From JALUZX01 sp964561605 (GTDB taxonomy: Bacteria; Planctomycetota; UBA1135; JALUZX01): 64,000 nt of DNA. The notes below the pieces were generated by a model that did not search any database, had not been told where the DNA came from, and saw nothing but the letters and a program-made list of their open reading frames with translations. Of the stretch, positions 51,872-60,975 are shown piece after piece (within the stretch, counting starts at the first letter, position 1; the number at the start of each line of letters is the position of its first letter). The stretch lies in the NCBI GenBank assembly GCA_964561605.1, contig CAZLQD010000039.1, positions 62,001 through 126,000 of the forward strand, written 5' to 3'. The position numbers and the translations under genes were made by a program.

Positions 51872-53059
51872 GTGGATCTCTTCGCCAAGTGCAATCGTTT
51901 TACCCGAGCCCGGGAATACGCCAGACTCGGGCTCTATCCCTATTTCCGGGTCATCGAGGAGAGCGAGGGAACGGAGGTCGTGATCGAGGGGAAGCGGATG
52001 CTGATGATCGGCTCCAACAACTACCTCGGTCTCACCCACCATCCCTACGTCCTTGAGAAGGCCCGCAAGGCCCTGGAAGACTTCGGGAGCGGATGCACGG
52101 GATCCCGTTTCCTGAACGGGACCCTGTCTCTCCACGTCGAGCTGGAAGAGAAACTGGCCCGGTTCTTCGACAGGGAGGCGGCCCTCACCTTCTCCACCGG
52201 GTTCCAGACCAACCTGGGAGTCATCGCCGCCATCACGGGGAAACACGACGTGATCTTCTGCGACAGGGAGAACCACGCCTCCATCATCGACGGAACGAGG
52301 CTCTCCTTCGCGGAAGTCCGCAAGTTCAAACACGGCGACATGGAAGACCTGGAACGTCTTCTCTCCCTCACCCAGGACGACGACGTGGGACGCCTCATCG
52401 TGCTGGACGGGGTCTTCAGCATGATGGGCGACATCGCCCCCCTGGAGGAGGTGACCCGCCTCGCCGAGACCTACAACGCCCGGGTCCTGGTGGACGAGGC
52501 CCACGCCGTGGGCGTCCTGGGATCCCACGGCAGGGGAGCCACCGAGCACTGCGGCGTGGAGAAGGAAGTGGACATGGTCCTGGGGACCTTCTCCAAGTCC
52601 CTGGCCTCCATCGGAGGATTCCTGGCCGGGCCGGAGGACGTGATCCACTACATCAAGCACTTCTCCAGACCCTTGATCTTCTCGGCCTCCATCCCGCCGG
52701 CCAGCGTGGCAACGGTCATCGCCGCCCTGGAGGTGCTGGAAGCGGAGCCCGAGCGGCGCAAGGCCCTCTGGGAGAACACCGAAAGGGTCCGCCAGGGACT
52801 TACGAGTCTCGGCTTCAACCTGGGGGCGAGCCAGACCCCGATCATCCCGGTGATCATCGGGGACCAGGAACTCACCTTCCGGTTCTGGAGGATGCTCACC
52901 GAGGAAGGGATCTTCGCCAACCCCGTGACCTCGCCGGCGGTCCCACCCGGCATGGACCTGATCCGGACGAGCTACATGGCGACCCACACACCGGCCCAGA
53001 TCGACCGGGTCGTGGAGACCTTCGAAAAGGTAGGGAGGAAACTCCGCCTGGTGGCGTGA
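51872..53059 (+). CDS. Alpha-oxoamine synthase, serine palmitoyltransferase-like
   Basis: The 395-residue PLP enzyme has the catalytic Lys242 in GTFSKSLAS, Asp208 and His211 in VDEAHAVG and His135 in ENHAS. The start MDLFAKCNRF with YPYFRVIEE is typical of bacterial serine palmitoyltransferase-like members rather than BioF or KBL. It would condense an acyl-CoA with an amino acid; L-serine plus palmitoyl-CoA is the best guess. No acyl carrier protein or other sphingolipid gene is near. The GTG start has only a weak ribosome site. A hairpin follows the stop. Confidence 0.82.
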   Translation: MDLFAKCNRFTRAREYARLGLYPYFRVIEESEGTEVVIEGKRMLMIGSNNYLGLTHHPYVLEKARKALEDFGSGCTGSRFLNGTLSLHVELEEKLARFFDREAALTFSTGFQTNLGVIAAITGKHDVIFCDRENHASIIDGTRLSFAEVRKFKHGDMEDLERLLSLTQDDDVGRLIVLDGVFSMMGDIAPLEEVTRLAETYNARVLVDEAHAVGVLGSHGRGATEHCGVEKEVDMVLGTFSKSLASIGGFLAGPEDVIHYIKHFSRPLIFSASIPPASVATVIAALEVLEAEPERRKALWENTERVRQGLTSLGFNLGASQTPIIPVIIGDQELTFRFWRMLTEEGIFANPVTSPAVPPGMDLIRTSYMATHTPAQIDRVVETFEKVGRKLRLVA

Positions 53060-53064
53060 GTTTC

Positions 53065-53092
53065 CATCCGCCCCGGACCGGCGGGGCGGATG
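53065..53092 (+). terminator. Hairpin after the oxoamine synthase
   Basis: Eleven-bp perfect arms (53065-53075 with 53082-53092) and a 6-base loop lie 6 bases after the stop. No U tract follows, so it may be a Rho-assisted or processing hairpin. Confidence 0.45.
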
Positions 53093-53181
53093 GGATGTAG
53101 AGAAGGAAGGCAGAGGCAGGAGGACGAGGCGCCTCTCCCACCGAGGCGCGAAGAGGGACCCCGGGGCGGAAGGGAGAGAGG

Positions 53182-56100
53182 ATGAGCCAGGACAAGCCGC
53201 GTTTCGTCCACCTTCACGTCCACTCCCACTACTCCCTCATGGACGGCGCCGCCACGGTGGACGCCCTCCTGAAGAAGACCGCCGATTACGGCCAGGAAGC
53301 CCTGGCCCTCACGGACCACGGCAATCTATACGCCGCGGTGGAATTCCACGACAAGGCCAGGAAGGCGGGCATCGAACCCATCCTGGGCATGGAGGCCTAC
53401 CTGGCGGTCCGCTCCATGAAGCTCAAGGCGGACAAGGAGCGCAACCCTACGACCCACCTGACCCTCCTGGCGGAGAACGAAGAGGGCTGGAAGAACCTGA
53501 TCAAGCTCTCCTCCCTGGCCAACCTTGAGGGCTTCTACAGGAAACCCAGGATCGACAAGGAGGTCCTGGCGGCCCACGCCAAGGGTCTCATCGGCCTCTC
53601 GGGATGCCTCTCGGGGGAACTGAACCGCCTCCTCGCCAGGGGCGAGGAGAAGAAGGCCCTGGAGAGGGCGGCGGAATACCGGGACATCTTCGGGAAGGAC
53701 AACTTCTTCCTGGAACTCATGCGGATCGGCCTCCCCCGCCAGGACCCCCTGAACGAGGGTCTGGTGGAGATCGCCGGAAAGCTCGGCCTGGGGCTGGTGG
53801 CCACCAACGACGTGCACTACCTGGAAAAGGAGGACTGGCGGGTCCAGGACGTCCTCCTTGCAATCCACACGGGGGCCCTCCTCACGGACCAGGAACGCTT
53901 CAAGGTGGAGACCCGCCAGATCTACCTGAAGTCCCCCGCAGAGATGAACCTCCTCTTCCGGGACGTGCCCGAGGCCCTGGAGAACACCCTGGAAATCGCC
54001 CGGCGCTGCCACGTGGAGATCCCCAGGGGCATCTACCACCTGCCCGTATTCCAGACCGATTCGGGGGAGAAACCGGAAGACTTCTTCCTCAAGCTCTGCA
54101 AGGAAGGGCTCAGGGAACGCTACGGCGACCCTCCCCCGAAAGAGGCGGTGGAACGCCTGGAATACGAGACCAGGATCGTCCTCCAGATGGGGTTCGCCTC
54201 GTACTTCCTGATCGTCTGGGACTTCATCAACCACGCCAGGAAGATCGGCGTCCCCGTGGGCCCCGGCAGGGGATCGGCGGCGGGCTCCATCGTGGCCTAC
54301 ACCCTGAGAATCACCGACGTGGACCCCTTGAGGTACAACCTCCTCTTCGAGAGGTTCCTCAACGCCGAGCGGATCTCCATGCCCGACATCGACGTGGACA
54401 TCTGCCGCGAAGGCCGCCAGAGGATCATCGAGTACGTGAGGAACCGGTACGGCCGGGACTCGGTCTGCCAGATCATCACATTCACCACCATGGCCGCCCG
54501 GAGGGCCCTGCGCGACGTGGGCAGGGTGCTGGACATACCCCTGGCCGAGGTGGACAGGATCTCCAAGAAGGTCTCGGAAGACTCCCTGAAGAAGGCCCTG
54601 GAGAAGGACCAGGACCTGGCGGCCCTGAAGGAACGGGACGAGGCCCACAAGAAGCTCTTCGAATACGCCATGAAGATCGAGGGGCTGGCGAGAGATCCCT
54701 CCACCCACGCGGCGGGCGTGGTCATCTCGGACAAGCCCCTCCAGGAGTACACCCCCCTGGCCAGGCCCCAGGGCGAAGTGGTCACCCAGTGGCAGATGAC
54801 CCAGGTGGAGAGGATCGGTCTCCTAAAGATGGATCTCCTGGGCCTGAAGAACCTGACCATCCTGGACAAGGCCGTCCGCCTGGTGAAGGAGAACCAGGGG
54901 AAGGAGATCGACCTGGACCATCTTCCCCTGGACTGTCCCAGGACCTTCGACCTTTTGAGGCGGGCCGACACGTCGGGGATCTTCCAGCTCGAGTCCGAAG
55001 GGATGCGGAAACTCCTGATCCGCCTCCAGCCGGACAAGTTCGAGGACATCATCGCCCTCAACGCCCTCCACAGGCCCGGCCCCATGGAGTCGGGCATGGT
55101 GGACACCTACGTGGCCAACAAGAGGGGCGAACTACCCGTCTCCTACCCCCACGAGGACCTGAAGGAGATCCTGGAAGACACCTACGGGAACATCGTCTAC
55201 CAGGAACAGGTCATGCTGATCTCCGTAAAGATCGCGGGCTTCTCCATGAACGAGGCCGATTCCCTGCGGAAGGCCATGGGGAAGAAGAACGACGAGATCA
55301 TGGCGGCCTTCCGTAACAAGTTCATCGACGGCGCCGTGAAGAGGGGATACGGGAAGAAGTTCGCCACCGATCTCTTCGGAAGCATGGAGAAGTTCGCCCG
55401 GTACGGGTTCAACAAGAGCCACGCCACGGCCTACGCCCTCCTGGCCTACCGGACGGCCTACATGAAGGCCCACTATCCCCTGGAGTTCTTCTGCTCCCTC
55501 CTGACCTGCGACGCAGGGGACACGGACAAGCTCCAGAGCTTCGTGGCCGACGCCAAGGCCCGGGGGATCCGGATCCTCCCTCCCGACGTCAACAAGAGCG
55601 GCGTGGAGTTCAAGGTGGAAGGCGATGCCATCCGCTACGCCCTGATGGCCCTGAAGGGGGTGGGCGAGAACGCCGCCAGGGCCGTGGTGGAGGCGAGGGA
55701 GAGGATCGGGGAATTCCTCGACCTCACCCACTTCTGCGAAGAGGTGGATTTGTCGGTCTGCAACAAGGGGACCCTGGAATCCCTGATCAAGGCCGGGGCC
55801 TTCGACTCCATCTCGGCGGGCCCGGTCCAGGCCCTGGCGGACCTGGACCGGTGCCTCCGGGTGGGCATGGAGACCCAGAAGGACCGCAAGAGGGGACAGG
55901 CCTCCCTCTTCGGCGCCCCCCCGCCCTCGATGGGCCGGAAGAAGACCATCCCGAGACCGGCGGGCGGGAGGGAGGCCGGCCTCTCCCCCCTGGAGAGGCT
56001 CGCCATGGAGAAGGAGGCCCTGGGCTTCTACCTGACGGGCCATCCCCTGGAGCGAAAGAAGACCCTCTACCACGGCCTGGCGGGGAACCGGGTGGCCCAG

Positions 56101-56688
56101 GTCCTGGAGATGGACAGGCAGGAGGGCCCCAGGGAGGTGGTCCTCTCGGGGATGATCACGGCATTGAAGACCTCCATCATCAAGAGGGGGCCTTCGGCGG
56201 GGTTGAAGATGGCCCGGGCCAGGCTGGACGACCTGACAGGGACCATCTCGGCGGTCTTCTTCGCCCGGGCCTGGGCGGAGGTGCAGAACAAGGTCCAGGA
56301 GGACGCCATCTTGTTCCTCCGGGGGTTCCTGGACAAAGGGGAGACGCCGGAGATCAAGGTCGAGGCCGTCTATACCCCGGCCGAGATGATCCGCCTCAGG
56401 ATCAAGAGCCTGCTCCTCACCCTCCCGGACGAATGGGCCGACGACCCGGCGGCCCTGGACCGGCTGGCGGGGATCTTCAACCGCCACAGGGGGGAGAAGC
56501 GGGTCTTCCTGACCTTCCGGAGGGAGAGGAACCGGGCGGCCCTGATGGCCTCGCCGGGATTTTCGGTGGACCCGACGGAAGAGTTCCTCGGGGAGCTGGC
56601 CGCCCTCCTTGGGAAGGAGGCCCTGGAGTTCACCCTTCAACCCTTGCCCCCCCTACCGAAGAGGGAACGCTGGGCCCGGATCGGTTGA
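53182..56688 (+). CDS. dnaE: DNA polymerase III alpha subunit
   Basis: The 1168-residue replicase has a PHP domain start HLHVHSHYS (10-18) and LTDHGNLYAA. The HxH and other PHP residues look more complete than in E. coli, so PHP metal binding or proofreading is possible. Polymerase aspartates are Asp402 and Asp404 (PDIDVD) and Asp551 (KMDLLG). A beta-clamp motif QASLF (906-910), tandem helix-hairpin-helix and an OB domain follow. It is of the DnaE1 type. It starts about 120 bases after the oxoamine synthase; the promoter is not obvious. Confidence 0.95.
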   Translation: MSQDKPRFVHLHVHSHYSLMDGAATVDALLKKTADYGQEALALTDHGNLYAAVEFHDKARKAGIEPILGMEAYLAVRSMKLKADKERNPTTHLTLLAENEEGWKNLIKLSSLANLEGFYRKPRIDKEVLAAHAKGLIGLSGCLSGELNRLLARGEEKKALERAAEYRDIFGKDNFFLELMRIGLPRQDPLNEGLVEIAGKLGLGLVATNDVHYLEKEDWRVQDVLLAIHTGALLTDQERFKVETRQIYLKSPAEMNLLFRDVPEALENTLEIARRCHVEIPRGIYHLPVFQTDSGEKPEDFFLKLCKEGLRERYGDPPPKEAVERLEYETRIVLQMGFASYFLIVWDFINHARKIGVPVGPGRGSAAGSIVAYTLRITDVDPLRYNLLFERFLNAERISMPDIDVDICREGRQRIIEYVRNRYGRDSVCQIITFTTMAARRALRDVGRVLDIPLAEVDRISKKVSEDSLKKALEKDQDLAALKERDEAHKKLFEYAMKIEGLARDPSTHAAGVVISDKPLQEYTPLARPQGEVVTQWQMTQVERIGLLKMDLLGLKNLTILDKAVRLVKENQGKEIDLDHLPLDCPRTFDLLRRADTSGIFQLESEGMRKLLIRLQPDKFEDIIALNALHRPGPMESGMVDTYVANKRGELPVSYPHEDLKEILEDTYGNIVYQEQVMLISVKIAGFSMNEADSLRKAMGKKNDEIMAAFRNKFIDGAVKRGYGKKFATDLFGSMEKFARYGFNKSHATAYALLAYRTAYMKAHYPLEFFCSLLTCDAGDTDKLQSFVADAKARGIRILPPDVNKSGVEFKVEGDAIRYALMALKGVGENAARAVVEARERIGEFLDLTHFCEEVDLSVCNKGTLESLIKAGAFDSISAGPVQALADLDRCLRVGMETQKDRKRGQASLFGAPPPSMGRKKTIPRPAGGREAGLSPLERLAMEKEALGFYLTGHPLERKKTLYHGLAGNRVAQVLEMDRQEGPREVVLSGMITALKTSIIKRGPSAGLKMARARLDDLTGTISAVFFARAWAEVQNKVQEDAILFLRGFLDKGETPEIKVEAVYTPAEMIRLRIKSLLLTLPDEWADDPAALDRLAGIFNRHRGEKRVFLTFRRERNRAALMASPGFSVDPTEEFLGELAALLGKEALEFTLQPLPPLPKRERWARIG

Positions 56689-56777
56689 ACCCTTCCGCCG
56701 TTCCCGCCGGCGCATGAGGGGAAGAAGACCCTCTTTCCCCGCCCCTCGGATCCGGCGGGGAGAAACCAGGCGTCCTG

Positions 56778-56951
56778 TCACTCCCCGGAGTCCGGGTCTT
56801 CCTCCTCGCCGTCGGGGCCGGCGATCTTCCAGATCCACCAGGCGGCGGCCAGGAAGAGAAAGATATAGAGAAAGACCCCCAGCCACCCTTTGAAGCCCAA
56901 GGGCCGGCCTGCAAGGGCCAGGATCCAAGGGCCGTGCGAAAGGGCGCCCAA
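56778..56951 (-). CDS. Small single-helix membrane protein after rplQ
   Basis: A 57-residue frame starts at a TTG with GGAGGGAGAAGG directly upstream, 15 bases after rplQ. It encodes one strong membrane helix (WLGVFLYIFLFLAAAWWIW, about 29-47) and ends in an acidic tail (GEEEDPDSGE). Other frames in this stretch are Arg/Pro-rich and look non-coding. I recognise no family. It is the last gene of the ribosomal operon here; alternative TTG starts exist, so its N-terminus is uncertain. Confidence 0.5.
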   Translation of the reverse strand: MGALSHGPWILALAGRPLGFKGWLGVFLYIFLFLAAAWWIWKIAGPDGEEEDPDSGE

Positions 56952-56966
56952 GGGCCTTCTCCCTCC

Positions 56967-57416
56967 CTACTCGGAGGCGGCGGTGGAGGTGAGCCTGGAC
57001 TTCCTCTTCTCCAGGGCGGCCTTCTCTTCCGCCTCCCTTTCCTTCCGCTCCAGGTAGTCGCTGTCCACGAGCTCGAAGATGGCCCGGGGGGCCTTGTCTC
57101 CCAGCCGGGGCTTCTCGAGCTTCAACACCCGGGTGTATCCGCCGGGCCGATCCTTGTACCTGGGCCCAAGGACGTCGAAGAGCTTCTTCACGGCGTCCTC
57201 GTCGTGGAGAAGGCTCAAGGCCCGGCGGTACCGGGCCAGGGTCTTCACCTTGCCCAGAGTGATGAGCTTCTCGGCGAAGCGCTTGTAGTATTTGGCCTTG
57301 GGAAGGGTGGTGATCACCCGTTCGTGGCGGAAGAGGGCCGCCACCAGGTTCCGCGCCAGGGCGCCCCTGTGCTGGGTGTCCCTTCCGAACTTCTTGTTGC
57401 TCTTGCGGTGTCGCAT
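56967..57416 (-). CDS. rplQ: Ribosomal protein bL17
   Basis: The 149-residue protein opens with the family start MRHRKSNKKFGRDTQHRGAL and has RVITTLPKAK and RPGGYTRVLKL. The C-terminal 30 residues are a charged extension (ERKEREAEEKAALEKRKSR). It follows rpoA by 15 bases, the standard end of the alpha operon. Confidence 0.97.
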   Translation of the reverse strand: MRHRKSNKKFGRDTQHRGALARNLVAALFRHERVITTLPKAKYYKRFAEKLITLGKVKTLARYRRALSLLHDEDAVKKLFDVLGPRYKDRPGGYTRVLKLEKPRLGDKAPRAIFELVDSDYLERKEREAEEKAALEKRKSRLTSTAASE

Positions 57417-57431
57417 GGCTGGGCTCCTCGC

Positions 57432-58484
57432 TCAGCTCTCACACTCGATCTGGTCCCTGAGAGGCTTCTTCAGCGCCTCGGGAAGCTCCATTCCGAGAGA
57501 GAGGTTCCAGACGGCAAGCTTCTGCTTGACCTCCCGGAGACTGGTCTTTCCAAAGTTCTTGACCTTCAGGATCTCCGCCTCCGTCTTGGTGACAAGATCC
57601 CTCACGGTCCTGATGTTTTCCGTATCCAGGCAGTTCCGGGCCCGGACCGAGAGGTCCAGGGCCTCCAGGGGTTTGTCCAGGAGCTCGGCCAGGCGGGCCT
57701 CCTCCTCGGTGAGGACGGGCTCCATGCCCTCCTCCTCGCTCTCGACGACCCCCGCCGAGTCCAGGGTGAGCTCCGTCGAGGCCTCCTGGTACTGGACGAA
57801 GGGATTCAAGTGCTTCCTGTAGATCTTGCTGGCCTCCACGAGGGCCTGCTCCGGGGTGACCGTCCCGTCGGTCCAGATCTCCAGGATGAGCCTGTCGTAG
57901 TTGGTGAACTTGCCCACCCGGGTGTTCTCGATGCTGAACTTCACCCGGTAGACCGGGGAGAAGACCGAATCCACCGGGATGGTCCCGAGTTCGGCACCTT
58001 CTTCGATGTTCTCCTCGGCAGTGACGTACCCCCTCCCCTTGGCCACCTTGATCTCGGCGTGGAAGGGCACGGCGTCGGTGAGGGTGCAGATGAGCAGGTC
58101 CTTGTTGACCACCTCGGTGTTCTGGTCGCACTTGATGTCCGCCGCCGTGACGGGGCCCTTCCGGTTCACGTCGATCTCCAGGACGGCCGGGCCGTCGCCG
58201 TCCATCTTCACCCTGAGCTTCTTCAGGTTGAGGATGATGTCGGTGACGTCCTCGTAAACGCCCTGGATCGAGGAGAACTCGTGCTGGACGCCGTCGATGC
58301 GGACGGAAGTCACAGCCGTCCCCTCGATGGAGGAGAGAAGAACGCGCCGGAGCCCGTTGCCCACGGTTGCGCCGAAGCCCCGCTCGAAGGGCTCGGCGGT
58401 GAAACGGCCGTAAGAGTCTGTCGCCGTCGACTTGTCCAGAATGACCTGGGTCGGCAGCTCGAAGTTTCGCCAGCGGATCCTCAT
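57432..58484 (-). CDS. rpoA: RNA polymerase alpha subunit
   Basis: The 350-residue protein has the dimerisation domain (about 1-235, with RFTAEPFERGFGATVGNGLRR-type start) and an acidic linker (SEEEGMEPV region). The C-terminal domain (about 270-345) has LDLSVRARNCLDTENIRTV and LKVKNFGKTSLREVKQKL, the helix that contacts UP elements. Position between rpsD and rplQ is standard. Confidence 0.97.
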   Translation of the reverse strand: MRIRWRNFELPTQVILDKSTATDSYGRFTAEPFERGFGATVGNGLRRVLLSSIEGTAVTSVRIDGVQHEFSSIQGVYEDVTDIILNLKKLRVKMDGDGPAVLEIDVNRKGPVTAADIKCDQNTEVVNKDLLICTLTDAVPFHAEIKVAKGRGYVTAEENIEEGAELGTIPVDSVFSPVYRVKFSIENTRVGKFTNYDRLILEIWTDGTVTPEQALVEASKIYRKHLNPFVQYQEASTELTLDSAGVVESEEEGMEPVLTEEEARLAELLDKPLEALDLSVRARNCLDTENIRTVRDLVTKTEAEILKVKNFGKTSLREVKQKLAVWNLSLGMELPEALKKPLRDQIECES

Positions 58485-58508
58485 GAACTGGATCTCCTCG
58501 TCTTGGTA

Positions 58509-59135
58509 CTACTTGGAGCAGAGCTCCACGATGAGCTGCTCGTGCAGATCGTGGGTCACGTCGTCCCGCTTGGGGAGCTGGACGACCTTTCCGGAAAGGT
58601 TGGTGGGATCGGCCTCGAGCCAGGAAGGCACCTCGGTGCCCCTGTTGATCTCCACGGTTTCGGCCACGAGCTTGCGGATCTTCTCCTTGCGGGTGATCCC
58701 GATCTCGTCCCCCACCCGGACCAGGTAGGAGGGGATGTTGAGCCGCTTGCCGTTGACCGTCACGTGCCCGTGGGAGACGAGCTGGCGGGCGTGGAACCGG
58801 GAGAGGGCGAAACCCAGGGCCAGGACCACGTTGTCCAGTCTCCTCTCCAGGATGGTGAGGAGGTTCTCCCCCGTGTTGCCCTTCATCCGTTCCGCCATGC
58901 GGAAGTACTTGAGGAACTGGGTCTCCTGGATCCCGTAGATCCTCTTGGCCTTCTGCTTCTCACGAAGCTGGCGGTTGTACTCGGAGACCTTCCGCGGCCG
59001 GCGGGTGTGCTGGCCCGGGGGATAGTCCCTCTTCTTGAGGGAACACTTCTCGGAGAAGCAACGCTGCCCCTTGAGCCAGAGGGCCATACCCTCCCGGCGG
59101 CAGAGTTTGCATACGTTTCCAGTATATCGACCCAT
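58509..59135 (-). CDS. rpsD: Ribosomal protein uS4 with zinc motif
   Basis: The 208-residue protein has Cys9, Cys12, Cys26 and Cys31 in VCKLC and RCFSEKC, the zinc form of uS4 as in Thermus. The S4 RNA-binding domain contains RLDNVVLALGFA and SHGHVTVNGKRLNIPSYLV. Standard position before rpoA. Confidence 0.97.
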   Translation of the reverse strand: MGRYTGNVCKLCRREGMALWLKGQRCFSEKCSLKKRDYPPGQHTRRPRKVSEYNRQLREKQKAKRIYGIQETQFLKYFRMAERMKGNTGENLLTILERRLDNVVLALGFALSRFHARQLVSHGHVTVNGKRLNIPSYLVRVGDEIGITRKEKIRKLVAETVEINRGTEVPSWLEADPTNLSGKVVQLPKRDDVTHDLHEQLIVELCSK

Positions 59136-59156
59136 TTGTCCTTAGCCCTCCTCGGC

Positions 59157-59546
59157 CTAGACCCTGCGCCGCTTCTTCGGACGGCAGCCGTTGTGGGGCA
59201 GGGGCGTCACGTCCGTGATGGCCTTGACCTCGAGCCCCGTGTCCGCAATGGACCGGATGGCGGACTCCCTGCCGGAGCCGGGCCCCTTGACCCGGATCTC
59301 CACTTCCCGGACCCCCATCTTCCTGGCCTTGTCGGCGGCCCGGATCGCCGCCCGCTGGGCGGCGAAGGGGGTGCTCTTCCGGGAGCCCTTGTAACCGATG
59401 GTCCCGGCCGAGTCCCAGCAGAGGGTCTCGCCGTTCATGTCGGTGATGGTGATGATCGTGTTGTTGAAGGTCGCCTTGATATGGACGATCGCCTTGGATA
59501 CGCCCTTGCGCGCCTTTTTCTTCTGGGATCCGCCCCTTGTCGCCAA
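59157..59546 (-). CDS. rpsK: Ribosomal protein uS11
   Basis: The 129-residue protein has the core HIKATFNNTIITITD, the KGSRKSTPFAAQ and the C-terminal NGCRPKKRRRV. The TTG start is preceded by AAGGAGG at 5 bases. It lies 10 bases after rpsM. Confidence 0.97.
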   Translation of the reverse strand: MATRGGSQKKKARKGVSKAIVHIKATFNNTIITITDMNGETLCWDSAGTIGYKGSRKSTPFAAQRAAIRAADKARKMGVREVEIRVKGPGSGRESAIRSIADTGLEVKAITDVTPLPHNGCRPKKRRRV

Positions 59547-59556
59547 CTGAGCCTCC

Positions 59557-59934
59557 TTACTTCCTCACGGTTTTCTTGCCGGCCACGGTCTTCCTCGGCC
59601 CCTTCCGGGTCCTGGCATTGGCCTGGGTCTGCTGGCCCCTGACGGGAAGCCCCCGCCTGTGCCGGATCCCCCGGTAGCAGCCGATCTCCTTGAGGCGGTT
59701 TATGTTCTGGGTGACCTGCCGCCGGAGCTGGCCTTCCACCACGTAGTTCCGCTCGATCTCGTTGTTGATCCGGGCCACCTCCTCTTCCGAGAGGTCGCGG
59801 CCCTTCACGTTGGGATCGATGCCCACCGTTTCCAGGATCTTCCGGGAAAAGGTGGGGCCGATCCCGTAGACCCGGGTAAGGCCGACCCAGACGGCCTTTT
59901 CGTTCGGGATATCCACTCCTGCGATTCGCGGCAT
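59557..59934 (-). CDS. rpsM: Ribosomal protein uS13
   Basis: The 125-residue protein starts MPRIAGVDIPNEKAVWVGLT and has YRGIRHRRGLPVRGQQT and the basic tail ARTRKGPRKTVAGKK. It follows rpmJ by about 40 bases. Confidence 0.97.
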   Translation of the reverse strand: MPRIAGVDIPNEKAVWVGLTRVYGIGPTFSRKILETVGIDPNVKGRDLSEEEVARINNEIERNYVVEGQLRRQVTQNINRLKEIGCYRGIRHRRGLPVRGQQTQANARTRKGPRKTVAGKKTVRK

Positions 59935-59973
59935 CTTCTTCTGGTCTCCTTTGGGTCTCCCTCGAGGAACGCC

Positions 59974-60090
59974 CTACTTGCCCTGGCGCTGCTTGTGCCT
60001 GGGATTGGTGCAGATCACCCGGACCACGCCGTGGCGGCGGATGATCTTGCAGTTCTCACAGATTCTCTTGACGGACGAACGAACCTTCAC
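59974..60090 (-). CDS. rpmJ: Ribosomal protein bL36
   Basis: The 38-residue protein starts at a GTG 2 bases after infA, with AGGGGG upstream. It has the zinc-ribbon residues Cys11, Cys14, Cys27 and His32 (ICENCK and ICTNPRH) and ends HKQRQGK. It was found by reading the gap between infA and rpsM. Confidence 0.96.
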   Translation of the reverse strand: MKVRSSVKRICENCKIIRRHGVVRVICTNPRHKQRQGK

Positions 60091-60092
60091 GG

Positions 60093-60308
60093 CTACCCCC
60101 TGTAGACGATCCGCCCCTTGGTCAGGTCGTAGGGCGACATTTGCACGGTCACTTTGTCGCCGGGGAGGATCCGGATGAAGTGCATCCGCATCTTCCCCGA
60201 GACGTGGGCAATGATCTCGTGGCCGCCTTCGATGACGACACGGAACGTGGCGTTCGGCAACGCCTCCTTCACGATCGCCTCGACTTCGATGGGTTCTTCC
60301 TTGGCCAT
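60093..60308 (-). CDS. infA: Translation initiation factor IF-1
   Basis: The 71-residue S1-like OB-fold protein starts MAKEEPIEVEAIVKEALPNA and has HVSGKMRMHFIRILPGD and VQMSPYDLTKGRIVYR. The ATG at 60308 was chosen because it opens the family start. It follows adk by 4 bases; no map gene lies between adk and infA. Confidence 0.97.
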   Translation of the reverse strand: MAKEEPIEVEAIVKEALPNATFRVVIEGGHEIIAHVSGKMRMHFIRILPGDKVTVQMSPYDLTKGRIVYRG

Positions 60309-60312
60309 GGGA

Positions 60313-60975
60313 TCAATCCAGTGAAAACAAGGACTTGAGAGAAAGGAACACCTCCTCCTCGGAAGCGGAAGCGTCCACCTCCCGGAGCAGGCCTTTCTCC
60401 CGGTAATACTCCACCAGCGGCCGGGTCTGCTCCCCGTAGACCGCCAGCCGTTTGCGGACCACATCCTCCCGGTCGTCGGGCCGGACCACCAGGGAAGCCG
60501 ACCCGCACCGGTCGCAGATCCCCTCCCGGGCGGGCGGGTGAAACTCCTTATGATAGACTGCGCCGCAGGCCTGGCAAGTGAGCCTCCCCGAAAGTCTCCT
60601 CACCAGGTCCTCCTGGGGGACCTGGAAGTAGACCACGTCCTCCAGGGGAAGGCCCAGCCTCTCCAGGAGTTCGTCCAGGGCTCCGGCCTGGGGGAGGGTT
60701 CTGGGGAACCCGTCCAGCAGGTAGGAATCCACCCCGGAGGAGAGCTTCTCGGCGATCAGGTCCACCATGAGGGAGTCCGGAACCAGGGCCCCGGCGTCCA
60801 TGAAGGACTTGGCCTTCTTCCCCAGCTCGGTGCCTTCCGCCACGGCCTGGCGGAGCATGTCCCCCGTGGAGAGGTGCAGGACGCCCGTGGCCCCGGCCAG
60901 GCGCTTGGCCTGGGTGCCCTTGCCCGCTCCGGGAGGGCCGAGGAGGACGGCCCGAATCTTCCCCTTCCCGCTCAC
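60313..60975 (-). CDS. adk: Adenylate kinase, zinc-lid form
   Basis: The 220-residue enzyme has the P-loop GPPGAGKGT (13-21), LLDGFPRTLPQA and a LID with CQACGAVYH and CDRCG (Cys4 zinc site). It interconverts ATP, AMP and ADP. The GTG at 60975 overlaps the secY stop (GTGA) and has GGAGG 8 bases before it, so it is preferred over the ATG at 60993. It follows secY in the spc operon. Confidence 0.95.
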   Translation of the reverse strand: MSGKGKIRAVLLGPPGAGKGTQAKRLAGATGVLHLSTGDMLRQAVAEGTELGKKAKSFMDAGALVPDSLMVDLIAEKLSSGVDSYLLDGFPRTLPQAGALDELLERLGLPLEDVVYFQVPQEDLVRRLSGRLTCQACGAVYHKEFHPPAREGICDRCGSASLVVRPDDREDVVRKRLAVYGEQTRPLVEYYREKGLLREVDASASEEEVFLSLKSLFSLD

